From Bacteroidales bacterium (GTDB lineage: Bacteria; Bacteroidota; Bacteroidia; Bacteroidales; Muribaculaceae), in the NCBI GenBank assembly GCA_004552395.1, contig SFOK01000091.1, positions 1 through 7,449 of the forward strand: a DNA stretch of 7,449 nucleotides. The letters run 5' to 3'. The position numbers and the translations under genes were made by a program. Below the pieces are notes generated by a model. It ran no database searches, had not been told where the DNA came from, and saw nothing but the letters and a program-made list of their open reading frames with translations. This document shows positions 1 through 6,201 of the stretch, piece after piece (within the stretch, counting starts at the first letter, position 1; every line of letters starts with the position of its first letter).

Positions 1-2
1 AA

Positions 3-290
3 GAAAAAGAAGATGGTTCCAAGGTAACCACTGTAAAGACCGAAGGAAAGAATGCTTTTGGAAAAGCTGTTGTAAAAACAGAAAAGACAGCTGTAGATAA
101 GAATGGAAATACTTCAATTTCTGAGACAACAAAAATTAAAGCTGCACAGAAAGGTGTAGATGTTTCTGTATCTGTAAAGAAAGACGGTAATGGAAAAGTA
201 ACATCTGCAAAAACAACTTTAACCTGCACAAATCAGAAGGTAACAATATCTGCTGATACATTTAGTCAGATTAAAGAAGCTGCTGGAACC
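3..290 (+). CDS. Partial Lys/Thr/Val-rich surface-protein-like segment, foreign composition
   Basis: The frame starting at base 3 is open from the left edge and continues without a stop into the SprA frame. These 96 codons give a hydrophilic polypeptide rich in Lys, Thr, Val and Ser, with motifs such as KEDGSKVTTVKTEG, TAVDKNGNTSIS and KKDGNGKVTSAKTT, ending KVTISADTFSQIKEAAGT. By hand count GC is about 35%, and codons mostly end in A or T (gct, aaa, gta, aca). The SprA codons that follow mostly end in C or G. From memory, such KxDG...TTVKT segments are typical of secreted proteins of Lachnospiraceae-type Firmicutes, where they sit near the C-terminus; I do not recognise a particular family. 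No in-frame start is visible, so the N-terminus lies outside. The right boundary is approximate. It most likely belongs to another genome, but a real divergent domain cannot be ruled out. Confidence 0.55.
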
Positions 291-296
291 AAGAAA

Positions 297-1883
297 GTGA
301 AAGTGACGGCCCGTTCGGCCACCGATGACAAGATAGTTAAGCTCAAGACCAAAGTGGTGGACGAGAATACGATCGCTATCCTTGACCGCGGCGAGAACGA
401 CTACAAGATCACTGTGACAGAGATACGCAAAAAGGGCGGCGAAAAGAATTTCTGGGAAGAGGCGGCCGCATATTCGGCCCGCTTCCTGATGATGCCACGC
501 TCCTTCAGCTTCCGCTGGCGCGACTCGCACTCGCTCAACCTGCCCCTGTTCCGTCCCGATGTGGGCGATATGCTGGGCCAGAGCACCAAGTACGGACCTA
601 TGTCGCCGGGTCTCGACTTCGCGTTCGGTTTCGTGGACGAGAGCTATGTGGACAAGGCGCTTGCCCGCGGTTGGCTCATAACCGACAATTCGCAGACCTC
701 GCCGGCTGTGTGGAGCAAGACCACCGAGTACAACTTCGAGCTGAACCTGGAGCCGATACGCGGCCTGAAGATTCTGCTGACCAACAACCGCACCGACAAC
801 CGCACGCAGCAGATCCAGTTCATGTATGAGGACCGTCCCACCACGCGCACAGGCTCGTTCACCAAGACCCACATAGCCATAGCCACGGCCCTGCACGGCA
901 GCAAAGCGGAGAACGGCTACGAGAACAAAGCGTTCACCGACTTCCTCAACAACATCCCGGTGGTTGCCGAGCGCTTCCAGCAGCAGTTCGCGGGCACCCG
1001 CTATCCATCCACCGGCTTCATGACCGGCAACCCGCTTGCAGGCACCGACTATAATCCCGAGGTGGGCCAAGTGAGCGCCACAAGCTCCGATGTGCTCATA
1101 CCGGCCTTCATAGCGGCTTATTCGGGTGGAGACGCCAAAAAGATAGACCTCTCGCCCTTCCCCTCGCTGAGCAATATCCGCCCCAACTGGCGCGTGACCT
1201 ACGACGGCCTGCTGCAATTGGGCAATATGCGCAACATATTCAAGACATTCACACTCAACCACGCATACCAGTGCACCTACACCGTGGGCTCGTATTCGAG
1301 CTATCTCAACTGGGTGGCTGTGGCCGGCGATCTGGGCTTCACACTCGACGAACAGTCGCAGATGCCCGTGCCCTCCTCGCCCTACAATATCTCGTCGGTG
1401 GCCATCACCGAGAAATTCGCGCCTCTGATCGGTGTCACCGCCACGATGAACAACAATGTGAACTTCAATGTGGAGTACCGCGACAGCCGCACACTGACGC
1501 TCAACGCATCGGCAGGTCAGCTCGTGGAAGCCACAAGCAAACAGTTCACCATCGGCGCCGGATATAAGATCACTGACTTCAACACGGTACTAAAGATAGG
1601 CGGCAAGCAGGGCGGCGTAAGCAACGACCTGAGTCTCAACCTTGACCTCTCGTTCGCCAACAACCAGTCGCTGATCCGCAAGATCGAGACCGCCTTCACA
1701 CAGGCTCAGAACGGCGCCAAGACATGGTCACTCAACTTCACTGCGAGCTATATACTCTCCAAGCGTGTGACACTCTCCATGTACCTTGACCACCAGGTGA
1801 ACACCCCGCTTGTGAGCAATTCGAGCTATCCGACCTCCAACACCAACTGCGGCATAGCGGTCAACATGTCACTGGCAAGGTAA
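297..1883 (+). CDS. sprA: SprA, T9SS outer-membrane translocon, C-terminal fragment
   Basis: This is the C-terminal ~528 residues of SprA (Sov in Porphyromonas), the very large outer-membrane beta-barrel through which type IX secretion cargo leaves the periplasm; full-length members exceed 2,000 residues. It is recognised by the signature segment FWEEAAAYSARFLMMPRSFS (from about residue 52 counted from base 297), the following DVGDMLGQ and GLDFAFGF motifs, long alternating beta-strand sequence, and the ending NTPLVSNSSYPTSN...GIAVNMSLAR typical of the last strands. The protein ends naturally at TAA 1881-1883. Base 297 is only a GTG codon inside a longer open frame, not a true start: the frame is open back to base 3. 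The first residues (KVTARSATDDKIVKLKTKVV) already read as SprA with GC-rich codons, so the change to foreign sequence lies just upstream. The remaining N-terminal three quarters of the gene are missing, replaced by unrelated sequence. Confidence 0.9.
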   Translation: MKVTARSATDDKIVKLKTKVVDENTIAILDRGENDYKITVTEIRKKGGEKNFWEEAAAYSARFLMMPRSFSFRWRDSHSLNLPLFRPDVGDMLGQSTKYGPMSPGLDFAFGFVDESYVDKALARGWLITDNSQTSPAVWSKTTEYNFELNLEPIRGLKILLTNNRTDNRTQQIQFMYEDRPTTRTGSFTKTHIAIATALHGSKAENGYENKAFTDFLNNIPVVAERFQQQFAGTRYPSTGFMTGNPLAGTDYNPEVGQVSATSSDVLIPAFIAAYSGGDAKKIDLSPFPSLSNIRPNWRVTYDGLLQLGNMRNIFKTFTLNHAYQCTYTVGSYSSYLNWVAVAGDLGFTLDEQSQMPVPSSPYNISSVAITEKFAPLIGVTATMNNNVNFNVEYRDSRTLTLNASAGQLVEATSKQFTIGAGYKITDFNTVLKIGGKQGGVSNDLSLNLDLSFANNQSLIRKIETAFTQAQNGAKTWSLNFTASYILSKRVTLSMYLDHQVNTPLVSNSSYPTSNTNCGIAVNMSLAR

Positions 1884-1965
1884 GCGACGAGGCTACAGGC
1901 GATTTGATTACGACTGCTTCAGGGCCGAAACGCATGCCAACGCCATCAGCAATAGCACAGTACAT

Positions 1966-2008
1966 TACAGGCCGAGAAAGCTTCCGAACGGAGCTTTCTC
2001 GGCCTGTA
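1966..2008. terminator. 17-bp perfect hairpin, probable bidirectional terminator
   Basis: Arms 1966-1982 (TACAGGCCGAGAAAGCT) and 1992-2008 are exact reverse complements around a 9-nt loop (TCCGAACGG) that can itself pair partly. The hairpin lies 82 nt past the sprA stop and about 46 nt past the minus-strand PAS gene stop, so it sits between two convergent genes, the usual place for a shared terminator. No long T-tract follows on either strand (only ATAATCTTT on plus), so the efficiency of intrinsic termination is uncertain. The rest of 1884-2054 shows no gene. Confidence 0.7.
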
Positions 2009-2054
2009 TAATCTTTGCAGCGAATTTGTTGGGAGACAACCGGGGGAATGGTGA

Positions 2055-2411
2055 TCAGCCGCGGTCGTAGTGAGGCATCTCGGCGGGAATAACCATTGAG
2101 ATTTCGACAAGACCCGCCACAAGCCCTTCCTCATCGCGCCAGGGGGTCTGGTAAATCATCTTGCGCTGTCCCTGCTTCGAGATAGTGTAGCAATTGCTTT
2201 CGCCCGTAGAGAGCATGTGATGAATGATACCCATGGAGCGCTCATTGTGATAGTCGGCCAGAGAATGACCGATAAGATCCGCGCCGCCTCGGGCTGCGAA
2301 TGTGGCGCGCGAACGCTCGTTCATGTATATGATCTTCAGGTCTTTGTCGCAGACGGTGACTGCGCAGTTCATACCCATGGCCCAATCGGGCAGCATTTTA
2401 TCTATTTCCAT
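2055..2411 (-). CDS. Single-domain PAS protein
   Basis: This 118-residue protein is almost entirely one PAS domain (about residues 14-106). The fold shows in NCAVTVCDKDLKIIYMNERS (first strands with the usual 'known / inner state / what I am' pattern), the helix-turn segment GADLIGHSLADYHNERS, the HHMLSTGESNCYTIS linker, and the closing strands RKMIYQTPWRDEEGLVAGLVEISMVIP. There is no kinase, GGDEF or DNA-binding output domain, signal peptide or membrane segment, so it is a cytoplasmic stand-alone sensor or protein-interaction module. PAS domains bind small ligands or cofactors such as haem, flavin or metabolites; none can be assigned here. Similar short PAS proteins ending in an EMPH-type tail are, from memory, common in Bacteroidales. 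It lies 88 nt downstream of lysC on the same strand and could be cotranscribed with it; I see no good -7 box of its own. The start ATG at 2409-2411 fits the domain. Confidence 0.8.
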   Translation of the reverse strand: MEIDKMLPDWAMGMNCAVTVCDKDLKIIYMNERSRATFAARGGADLIGHSLADYHNERSMGIIHHMLSTGESNCYTISKQGQRKMIYQTPWRDEEGLVAGLVEISMVIPAEMPHYDRG

Positions 2412-2434
2412 ATCGTAAGCAATTCTCAGAAATT

Positions 2435-2493
2435 AGTTAATATTAACTTTAACCGTAAGTCAAATAAGTGCTTATGAAATTTCTTCGACTTAC
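2435..2493. repeat. Palindrome and inverted repeat in the lysC-PAS spacer
   Basis: A perfect 14-bp palindrome AGTTAATATTAACT lies at 2435-2448. Beside it is an inverted pair GTAAGTC (2455-2461) / GACTTAC (2487-2493) enclosing a smaller ATAAG/CTTAT pair (2464-2468, 2471-2475). All lie in the 88-nt AT-rich gap between the lysC stop and the PAS gene start. They could be an operator, a weak attenuator or processing hairpin in the transcript, or chance in AT-rich DNA. No function can be assigned from sequence alone. Confidence 0.35.
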
Positions 2494-2499
2494 TTATTG

Positions 2500-3870
2500 C
2501 TATTCCAGATAAGTCTTGTGAATAAGCCGGAGCGAGTTTTCCAGGTCTGCTGACTGAAGCACCATGCTCAGGTTAATCTCGCTGTTGCCGCGGGCTACGG
2601 CGAGCACCGGGACACCGTTGGCAGCGAGCGTGCCGGCCACCTTCGAGGCCATACCCTCCAGATTTTTAAGGTTCTCGCCCACAATGGAGAGGGTGGATAA
2701 TTTGTGGCGCTGAGTGAGACGCTTGACCTCGCCGTTGGAGAGCTCGGCGTCGAACTCCTTGGAGAGCAGTTCGGCGGCGCGTTCGGCCTCCTTCTCGCGT
2801 GTGGCGAACGATACCTCGCTCTCGTGCCTTTCGGCCGACTCGGAACGTGTGTCGAGCAGGACCTCTACCCCATTCTTCGTGAGCACGGAGAAGATCCTTG
2901 TGGCCAAAGAGCCGGGCACAGTGCCTGTCACGGTAAAGAGGCACACATCCTTTATGCTCGAGACGCCGCGAAAGGGCCACTCGCAGGGGACGTGCTCGTC
3001 GGCTATGAAGGTGCCGGGAGCCGAAGGATTGAGAGTATTGCGGATTATGATCGGGATATTCTTATGGAACACGGGGTAGATCGTGGGCGGATAGATCACC
3101 TTTGCGCCGAAGTTGCAGAGGTCCATGCTCTCCACGAATGAGAGACGCGGGATCACTCTAGCGCCGGGTATGACGCGCGGATCGGCCGTCATGAAGCCGT
3201 CCACATCGGTCCAAATCTCGAGGACATCGGCGCCGAGCGAGGCGGCAATCAGAGCGGCTGTGAAGTCGCTGCCTCCGCGGCCGAGATTCGTCACTTTGCC
3301 CGAGTCGCGGTCAGAACTTATAAAGCCGGGAGCCACGGCCACGCCCTCGCTGAAGCCTGCGAAAGCCTCGCGTATCAGAGAGTCGGTGAGCTGACTGTCA
3401 GGAATATTCTCGCCGTACCTTTTCTCTGTCTTCACAAACTCGGGGGAATAAAAGAGTCGGGCACCGGCTATTACGTGGGCTATCATGAGCGATGACATGC
3501 GTTCGCCGAAACTGACCACACGGTCCATGGTACGCTGCGAGATATCGCCCACCAGCTCGATGCCGTAGAAAAGATTGTGGAGCTCCTGCAGGATCTCCCC
3601 GACATTCGCCCATACTTCTTTGCGGCAATCGTCCGGAAGAAGGCCCTCGGCTATAGCCCGGTGCCTGTCCACGATGTAATCGTAATCTTCGCGCCACGAA
3701 GCATCGCCGCCGCAAGCCTTTGTGGCAGTGGCAATCAGCCGGTCTGTTATACCTCCGAGAGCCGAGACCACCACGACAACGGGTCCGCTCTCACCTTCAA
3801 CTATATTCTTGACATTGCGGAGGCTGGCGACGGTACCGACCGATGTACCTCCGAATTTCATTACTTTCAT
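2500..3870 (-). CDS. lysC: Aspartate kinase (monofunctional)
   Basis: This enzyme phosphorylates L-aspartate with ATP to 4-phospho-L-aspartate, the first step toward lysine/diaminopimelate, threonine and methionine; it acts in the cytosol. Its 456 residues match the size of single-function aspartokinases. Visible motifs: KFGGTSVG (5-12, nucleotide/aspartate site), SALGG (36-40), SFGERMSS (120-127), LGRGGSDFTA (196-205), WTDVDGFMTADPR (220-232) and FGAKVIYPPT (254-263). Two ACT-type regulatory segments follow, about 308-375 (LFTVTGTVPGSLATRIFSVL) and 392-455 (LSTLSIVGENLKNLEGMASK), implying feedback control by an end-product amino acid; which one cannot be told. No homoserine dehydrogenase domain follows, so it is not a ThrA-type fusion. 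ATG at 3868-3870 puts KFGGTSVG at the normal place; a second Met at codon 4 is possible. A GGAG (3885-3888) lies 14 nt upstream, rather far. A Bacteroidota-type promoter lies about 45 nt upstream. Confidence 0.95.
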   Translation of the reverse strand: MKVMKFGGTSVGTVASLRNVKNIVEGESGPVVVVVSALGGITDRLIATATKACGGDASWREDYDYIVDRHRAIAEGLLPDDCRKEVWANVGEILQELHNLFYGIELVGDISQRTMDRVVSFGERMSSLMIAHVIAGARLFYSPEFVKTEKRYGENIPDSQLTDSLIREAFAGFSEGVAVAPGFISSDRDSGKVTNLGRGGSDFTAALIAASLGADVLEIWTDVDGFMTADPRVIPGARVIPRLSFVESMDLCNFGAKVIYPPTIYPVFHKNIPIIIRNTLNPSAPGTFIADEHVPCEWPFRGVSSIKDVCLFTVTGTVPGSLATRIFSVLTKNGVEVLLDTRSESAERHESEVSFATREKEAERAAELLSKEFDAELSNGEVKRLTQRHKLSTLSIVGENLKNLEGMASKVAGTLAANGVPVLAVARGNSEINLSMVLQSADLENSLRLIHKTYLE

Positions 3871-3912
3871 TTGCTATTTTCGTGCTCCTTACGGCGGAGC
3901 GTTTTGAAAGAG

Positions 3913-3943
3913 CAAAATTACAAAATAATCCTTAATCGGCAAG
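3913..3943 (-). promoter_or_regulatory. Bacteroidota sigma-ABfr-type promoter for lysC
   Basis: Read on the minus strand, the box TAATTTTG (3920-3913) is an exact match to the Bacteroidota -7 consensus TAnnTTTG. A TTG (3942-3940) lies 19 nt upstream, at the expected -33 position and spacing. Transcription would start near 3905, giving a leader of about 35 nt before the lysC ATG. A short GCTCC/GGAGC inverted repeat (3884-3888, 3896-3900) falls in this leader. The leader is too short for a lysine riboswitch. Confidence 0.65.
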
Positions 3944-3978
3944 CGCATCTTTTCACTGCGCCCACTTTTCTTCGAAGC

Positions 3979-4001
3979 AAAAAGATTAGCAAAGTTTGCT
4001 A
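3979..4001 (-). terminator. Possible intrinsic terminator of the GNAT gene
   Basis: On the minus strand, TAGCAA (4001-3996) and TTGCTA (3992-3987) form a 6-bp stem with a 3-nt loop, followed at once by ATCTTTTT (3986-3979). The arrangement matches a small rho-independent terminator about 60 nt after the GNAT stop and before the lysC promoter. The stem is short and AT-rich, and it overlaps the AGCTAA array, so the case is moderate. Confidence 0.4.
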
Positions 4002-4050
4002 TAGCAGCTAAAGAAGCTAAGTTAGCTCGAAAAGCTAAAATAGCTAAATC
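3988..4050. repeat. 9-nt periodic AGCTAAnnn array
   Basis: Seven consecutive 9-nt units can be aligned: AGCAAAGTT, TGCTATAGC, AGCTAAAGA, AGCTAAGTT, AGCTCGAAA, AGCTAAAAT, AGCTAAATC. The last five (4006-4050) all begin with AGCT at exact 9-nt spacing, with a variable three-base end. Because AGCT is its own reverse complement, the array can fold in several alternative ways, for example TTAGCT (4022-4027) with AGCTAA (4033-4038). It lies between the GNAT stop (4063) and the lysC promoter (3943), in no credible gene. The surrounding 3944-3986 shows nothing else of note. Confidence 0.7.
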
Positions 4051-4062
4051 ATCTACTCCGCC

Positions 4063-4560
4063 TCAGAGCACACAGTGGAAGAAGTAGCCGTCGACGTATT
4101 CTTTGCCCAGACGGATCCATTCGGGCAGCACTGCCAGCTGCGTGAAGCCGGAATTGCGGAAGAGCTCAAGGCTGAGTTTGTTTGGCGCAGGGACCACGGC
4201 GCCGAGCTGATGCAGACCGAGCGATTCGCACGAATAGCTTTTCAGCTCTTCAAGCGCAGCGGCGGCAATCCCCTCGCCCCGGCGCGTAGGATCCACCATA
4301 ATGCCCACGAAAGCGCGGCGGTTCTTCTTGTCCACATTATAAAGGTCGACCGTACCCACAGCCGTATCGTCGGCCGTGATGATGAAGCGGGCCTGTCCGG
4401 CGCGGAATGGATCGGCATCGTAATTGTTGATATACTCCCAGAGCATGATGCGCGAATAGGGAGCCGTCGCAGCGCCGTAGCGACGTATTGAGGGTTCGTT
4501 TTCCCAGAGATAAAGCGAGTCGAGATCAGAGGGCTCGGGTGCACGAAGTGTGATCTTCAT
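4063..4560 (-). CDS. GNAT-family N-acetyltransferase (RimJ/SpeG-like fold)
   Basis: The predicted 165-residue cytosolic enzyme would transfer an acetyl group from acetyl-CoA to an amine. It opens with the ITLRAPEPSDLDSLYLWENE pattern of the RimJ/RimL/SpeG-like branch. The acetyl-CoA pyrophosphate loop is RRGEGIA (93-99; consensus Q/R-x-x-G-x-G/A), preceded by the strand RAFVGIMVDPT, and the later helix shows NKLSLELFRNSGF (127-139). The C-terminal strand EYVDGYFFHCVL completes the fold, so the protein looks full length and intact. The acceptor (ribosomal protein, polyamine or small molecule) cannot be deduced, and I give no symbol. It starts 78 nt downstream of the recR stop on the same strand and is probably cotranscribed with it; the 4561-4638 gap shows no clear -7 box or strong ribosome site. 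Confidence 0.85.
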   Translation of the reverse strand: MKITLRAPEPSDLDSLYLWENEPSIRRYGAATAPYSRIMLWEYINNYDADPFRAGQARFIITADDTAVGTVDLYNVDKKNRRAFVGIMVDPTRRGEGIAAAALEELKSYSCESLGLHQLGAVVPAPNKLSLELFRNSGFTQLAVLPEWIRLGKEYVDGYFFHCVL

Positions 4561-4638
4561 ATTTTTATGTGTTTAAGAGCTTACTATTCAGTCAGTAATC
4601 AGCCGAAAGTGTTACTCATGGCGTCATCGGGGGCGGAT

Positions 4639-5262
4639 TCAGCGCGAAGTGGAGCCGTTGAAGGGTATGCGGTTCAGGATGGAGCGGCCAAGGGTGAGTT
4701 CGTCGGTATACTCCAGGTCGCTGCCTATGCTCACACCACGGGCAAGCATGGTTACTTTGACCGGAAGATGCTCAAGGCGCCGGAAGATGTAGAAGTTGGT
4801 GGTATCGCCTTCCATTGTGGGACTCAGCGCAAGAATCACCTCCCGTATACCCTCGTCGGCAACACGCTGCACAAGCGAGGCAATCTCCACATCTTGCGGT
4901 CCCACACCCTCGAGTGGCGATATGAGTCCGCCCAACACGTGATAAAGCCCGTGGTGCTGATGAGTGGCTTCCACAGTGATCACATCCTTGACCGACTCCA
5001 CCACACAGACCGTGAGAGGGTCGCGGCGCGTGTCTGAGCAGATTGGGCAAACCTCCTCCTCGCTTATGTTGTGGCAGCGGGAGCAGTATTTCACACCTCG
5101 GCACATGTCGATGATCGACCGTCCGAGCGCCTCGGCCTCCTCGGGTTCCCGGCGCAGCAGGTGCAGGGCGAGCCGCAGGGCAGTCTTCCGGCCTATGCCG
5201 GGGAGTTTGGCCAGCTCATTGACGGCATTGTCGAGCAGAGCAGAATTAAATGACTGATTCAT
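4639..5262 (-). CDS. recR: Recombination mediator protein RecR
   Basis: RecR works with RecO (and RecF) to load RecA on single-stranded DNA at gaps and stalled forks. With the start at 5260-5262 (MNQSFNSALLDNAVNELAKL) the protein is 207 residues, close to the family's usual ~200. It shows the helix-hairpin-helix LAKLPGIGRKTALRLALHLL (about 18-37), a zinc finger with Cys60, Cys63, Cys72 and Cys75 (C-x2-C-x8-C-x2-C), a Toprim domain (about 83-175) with VCVVESVKDV and YHVLGGLISPLEGVGP, and the C-terminal LEYTDELTLGRSILNR motif. The frame stays open 42 codons further upstream to a Met at 5388, but that part matches nothing in RecR and would run through the likely promoter, so I reject it. It is the first gene of a minus-strand series with the GNAT gene downstream. 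Confidence 0.95.
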   Translation of the reverse strand: MNQSFNSALLDNAVNELAKLPGIGRKTALRLALHLLRREPEEAEALGRSIIDMCRGVKYCSRCHNISEEEVCPICSDTRRDPLTVCVVESVKDVITVEATHQHHGLYHVLGGLISPLEGVGPQDVEIASLVQRVADEGIREVILALSPTMEGDTTNFYIFRRLEHLPVKVTMLARGVSIGSDLEYTDELTLGRSILNRIPFNGSTSR

Positions 5263-5268
5263 GATATG

Positions 5269-5276
5269 CGAAGTTA
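5269..5276 (-). promoter_or_regulatory. Candidate -7 box for recR
   Basis: On the minus strand TAACTTCG resembles the Bacteroidota -7 box TAnnTTTG with one mismatch, and lies only 6 nt before the recR ATG. A transcript from it would have almost no leader. No clear TTG is seen at the -33 position, so the call is tentative. Confidence 0.3.
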
Positions 5277-5449
5277 CTAAAATTTGACGAAACCCAGCGC
5301 AGTGAAACAGCATATTTTTTGACATTCCTGCCCGGAAAGGGTCAAAACTCTCCGGTAGAACCTTCGCCGGCGCTCTCGCGTTAAACATTTGTGCATCCGG
5401 AGGGGGAGCACCAATTCGGAAAACTCGCGGGAAATTCAGAAAAATTGAT

Positions 5450-5457
5450 TACCTTTG
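5450..5457 (+). promoter_or_regulatory. -7 box for the engB operon
   Basis: TACCTTTG is an exact match to the Bacteroidota TAnnTTTG element and is followed by CAAATTACAAAG before the engB ATG at 5473, implying a very short leader of roughly 10 nt. No TTG is found 19-21 nt upstream, so the -33 element is weak or absent. The rest of the divergent region 5277-5449 shows no gene or clear repeat. Confidence 0.55.
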
Positions 5458-5472
5458 CAAATTACAAAGACT

Positions 5473-6201
5473 ATGAAGATACAGAAAGCCGAATATCTCG
5501 TAAGCAGTCCGCGTGTAGCACTCTGTCCGCAGGTGGAAGGCCCGGAGTATGCCTTTATAGGCCGATCCAATGTGGGCAAGTCGTCGCTGATCAATATGCT
5601 GACAGGGCGCAAAGGGCTTGCGAAAACATCACAGACACCCGGCAAGACACTGCTGATAAACCACTTCAGTGTCAACGGCGGCGAGTGGTACATTGTGGAT
5701 CTCCCAGGCTACGGCTACGCCATGCGTGGCAAGAAGCAGCGCGAGGAGATACGCCGCATCATCGAGGACTATGTGCTCAACCGCATGGAGATGACGTGTC
5801 TGTTCGTGCTTGTGGACTCGCGCCACGAGCCTCAGAAGATCGACCTCGAGTTCATGGAGTGGCTCGGCGAGAACGGTGTGCCCTTTGCTATTGTGTTCAC
5901 CAAGCTCGACAAGCTTGGCACCAACGCCGCCAAGGCGAAGGTCGAAGCCTACACCCGCGAGCTGCGCAAGCATTGGGAAGAGCTCCCGCCCGTGTTCCTC
6001 ACCTCCTCGGCTTCGGGACGCGGCCGCGATGAATTGCTCGGCTATATCGAAGAGATAAACACAAACCTCACCGGCCATGCCGACGCTCCCGAGACCATAG
6101 GCCCGGCGGCTGAGTGCACGGGCCAGGAGAGCGCCCGTCCCGCCGCTGAAGACGGGTCAGGCAATGAGAACGCGGAGGAGGTCTCTGAAATCAGGAAATG
6201 A
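5473..6201 (+). CDS. engB: EngB/YsxC-type ribosome-biogenesis GTPase
   Basis: EngB (YihA/YsxC) is a GTPase of the TrmE-Era-EngA-EngB branch, generally essential and needed for assembly of the large ribosomal subunit. The GTPase motifs are complete: G1 GRSNVGKSS (30-38), G2 region TSQTPGKT (52-59), G3 DLPGYGYA (76-83), G4 TKLDK (143-147) and G5 TSSASGRG (177-184). I chose the ATG at 5473 (MKIQKAEYLV). An in-frame TTG at 5455 adds six residues but lies inside the -7 box. The protein is 242 residues, about 40 longer than typical. The extra tail (about 200-242) is acidic, rich in Ala, Glu, Gly and Pro, and looks disordered. Its stop overlaps the next gene's start as ATGA (6198-6201), so the glycosyltransferase is probably translated by coupling. 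It is divergent from recR. Confidence 0.95.
   Translation: MKIQKAEYLVSSPRVALCPQVEGPEYAFIGRSNVGKSSLINMLTGRKGLAKTSQTPGKTLLINHFSVNGGEWYIVDLPGYGYAMRGKKQREEIRRIIEDYVLNRMEMTCLFVLVDSRHEPQKIDLEFMEWLGENGVPFAIVFTKLDKLGTNAAKAKVEAYTRELRKHWEELPPVFLTSSASGRGRDELLGYIEEINTNLTGHADAPETIGPAAECTGQESARPAAEDGSGNENAEEVSEIRK

Noticed and set aside
219..1262. Long antisense open frame (347 codons) opposite sprA
   Set aside because: It is fully covered by the well-recognised SprA frame, crosses the composition break, and its sequence has no recognisable domain. GC-rich third positions commonly leave such antisense frames open.
2704..3141. Plus-strand open frame opposite lysC
   Set aside because: It is a shadow of the aspartate kinase gene, whose motifs and length are complete on the other strand.
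3871..3912. Lysine riboswitch or peptide-leader attenuator before lysC
   Set aside because: The leader from the inferred start to ATG is only about 35 nt, too short for a riboswitch, and shows no short leader peptide rich in lysine or threonine codons.
3988..4050. CRISPR array
   Set aside because: The units are 9 nt with no spacers of CRISPR size, and no cas genes are nearby.
3929..4087. Small plus-strand open frame through the AGCTAA array (Ala/Lys/Leu-rich helix-like peptide)
   Set aside because: It has no ATG, GTG or TTG start, begins just after a stop codon and ends inside the opposite-strand GNAT gene. The amphipathic look follows from the 9-nt period.
5263..5388. 42-codon N-terminal extension of RecR
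   Set aside because: Normal RecR begins right at MNQSF-type sequence before the helix-hairpin-helix. The extension has no family resemblance and would cover the likely recR promoter.
5455..5472. TTG start adding six residues to EngB
   Set aside because: The TTG is part of the -7 element TACCTTTG, so it would lie upstream of the transcript; the ATG at 5473 matches usual EngB starts.
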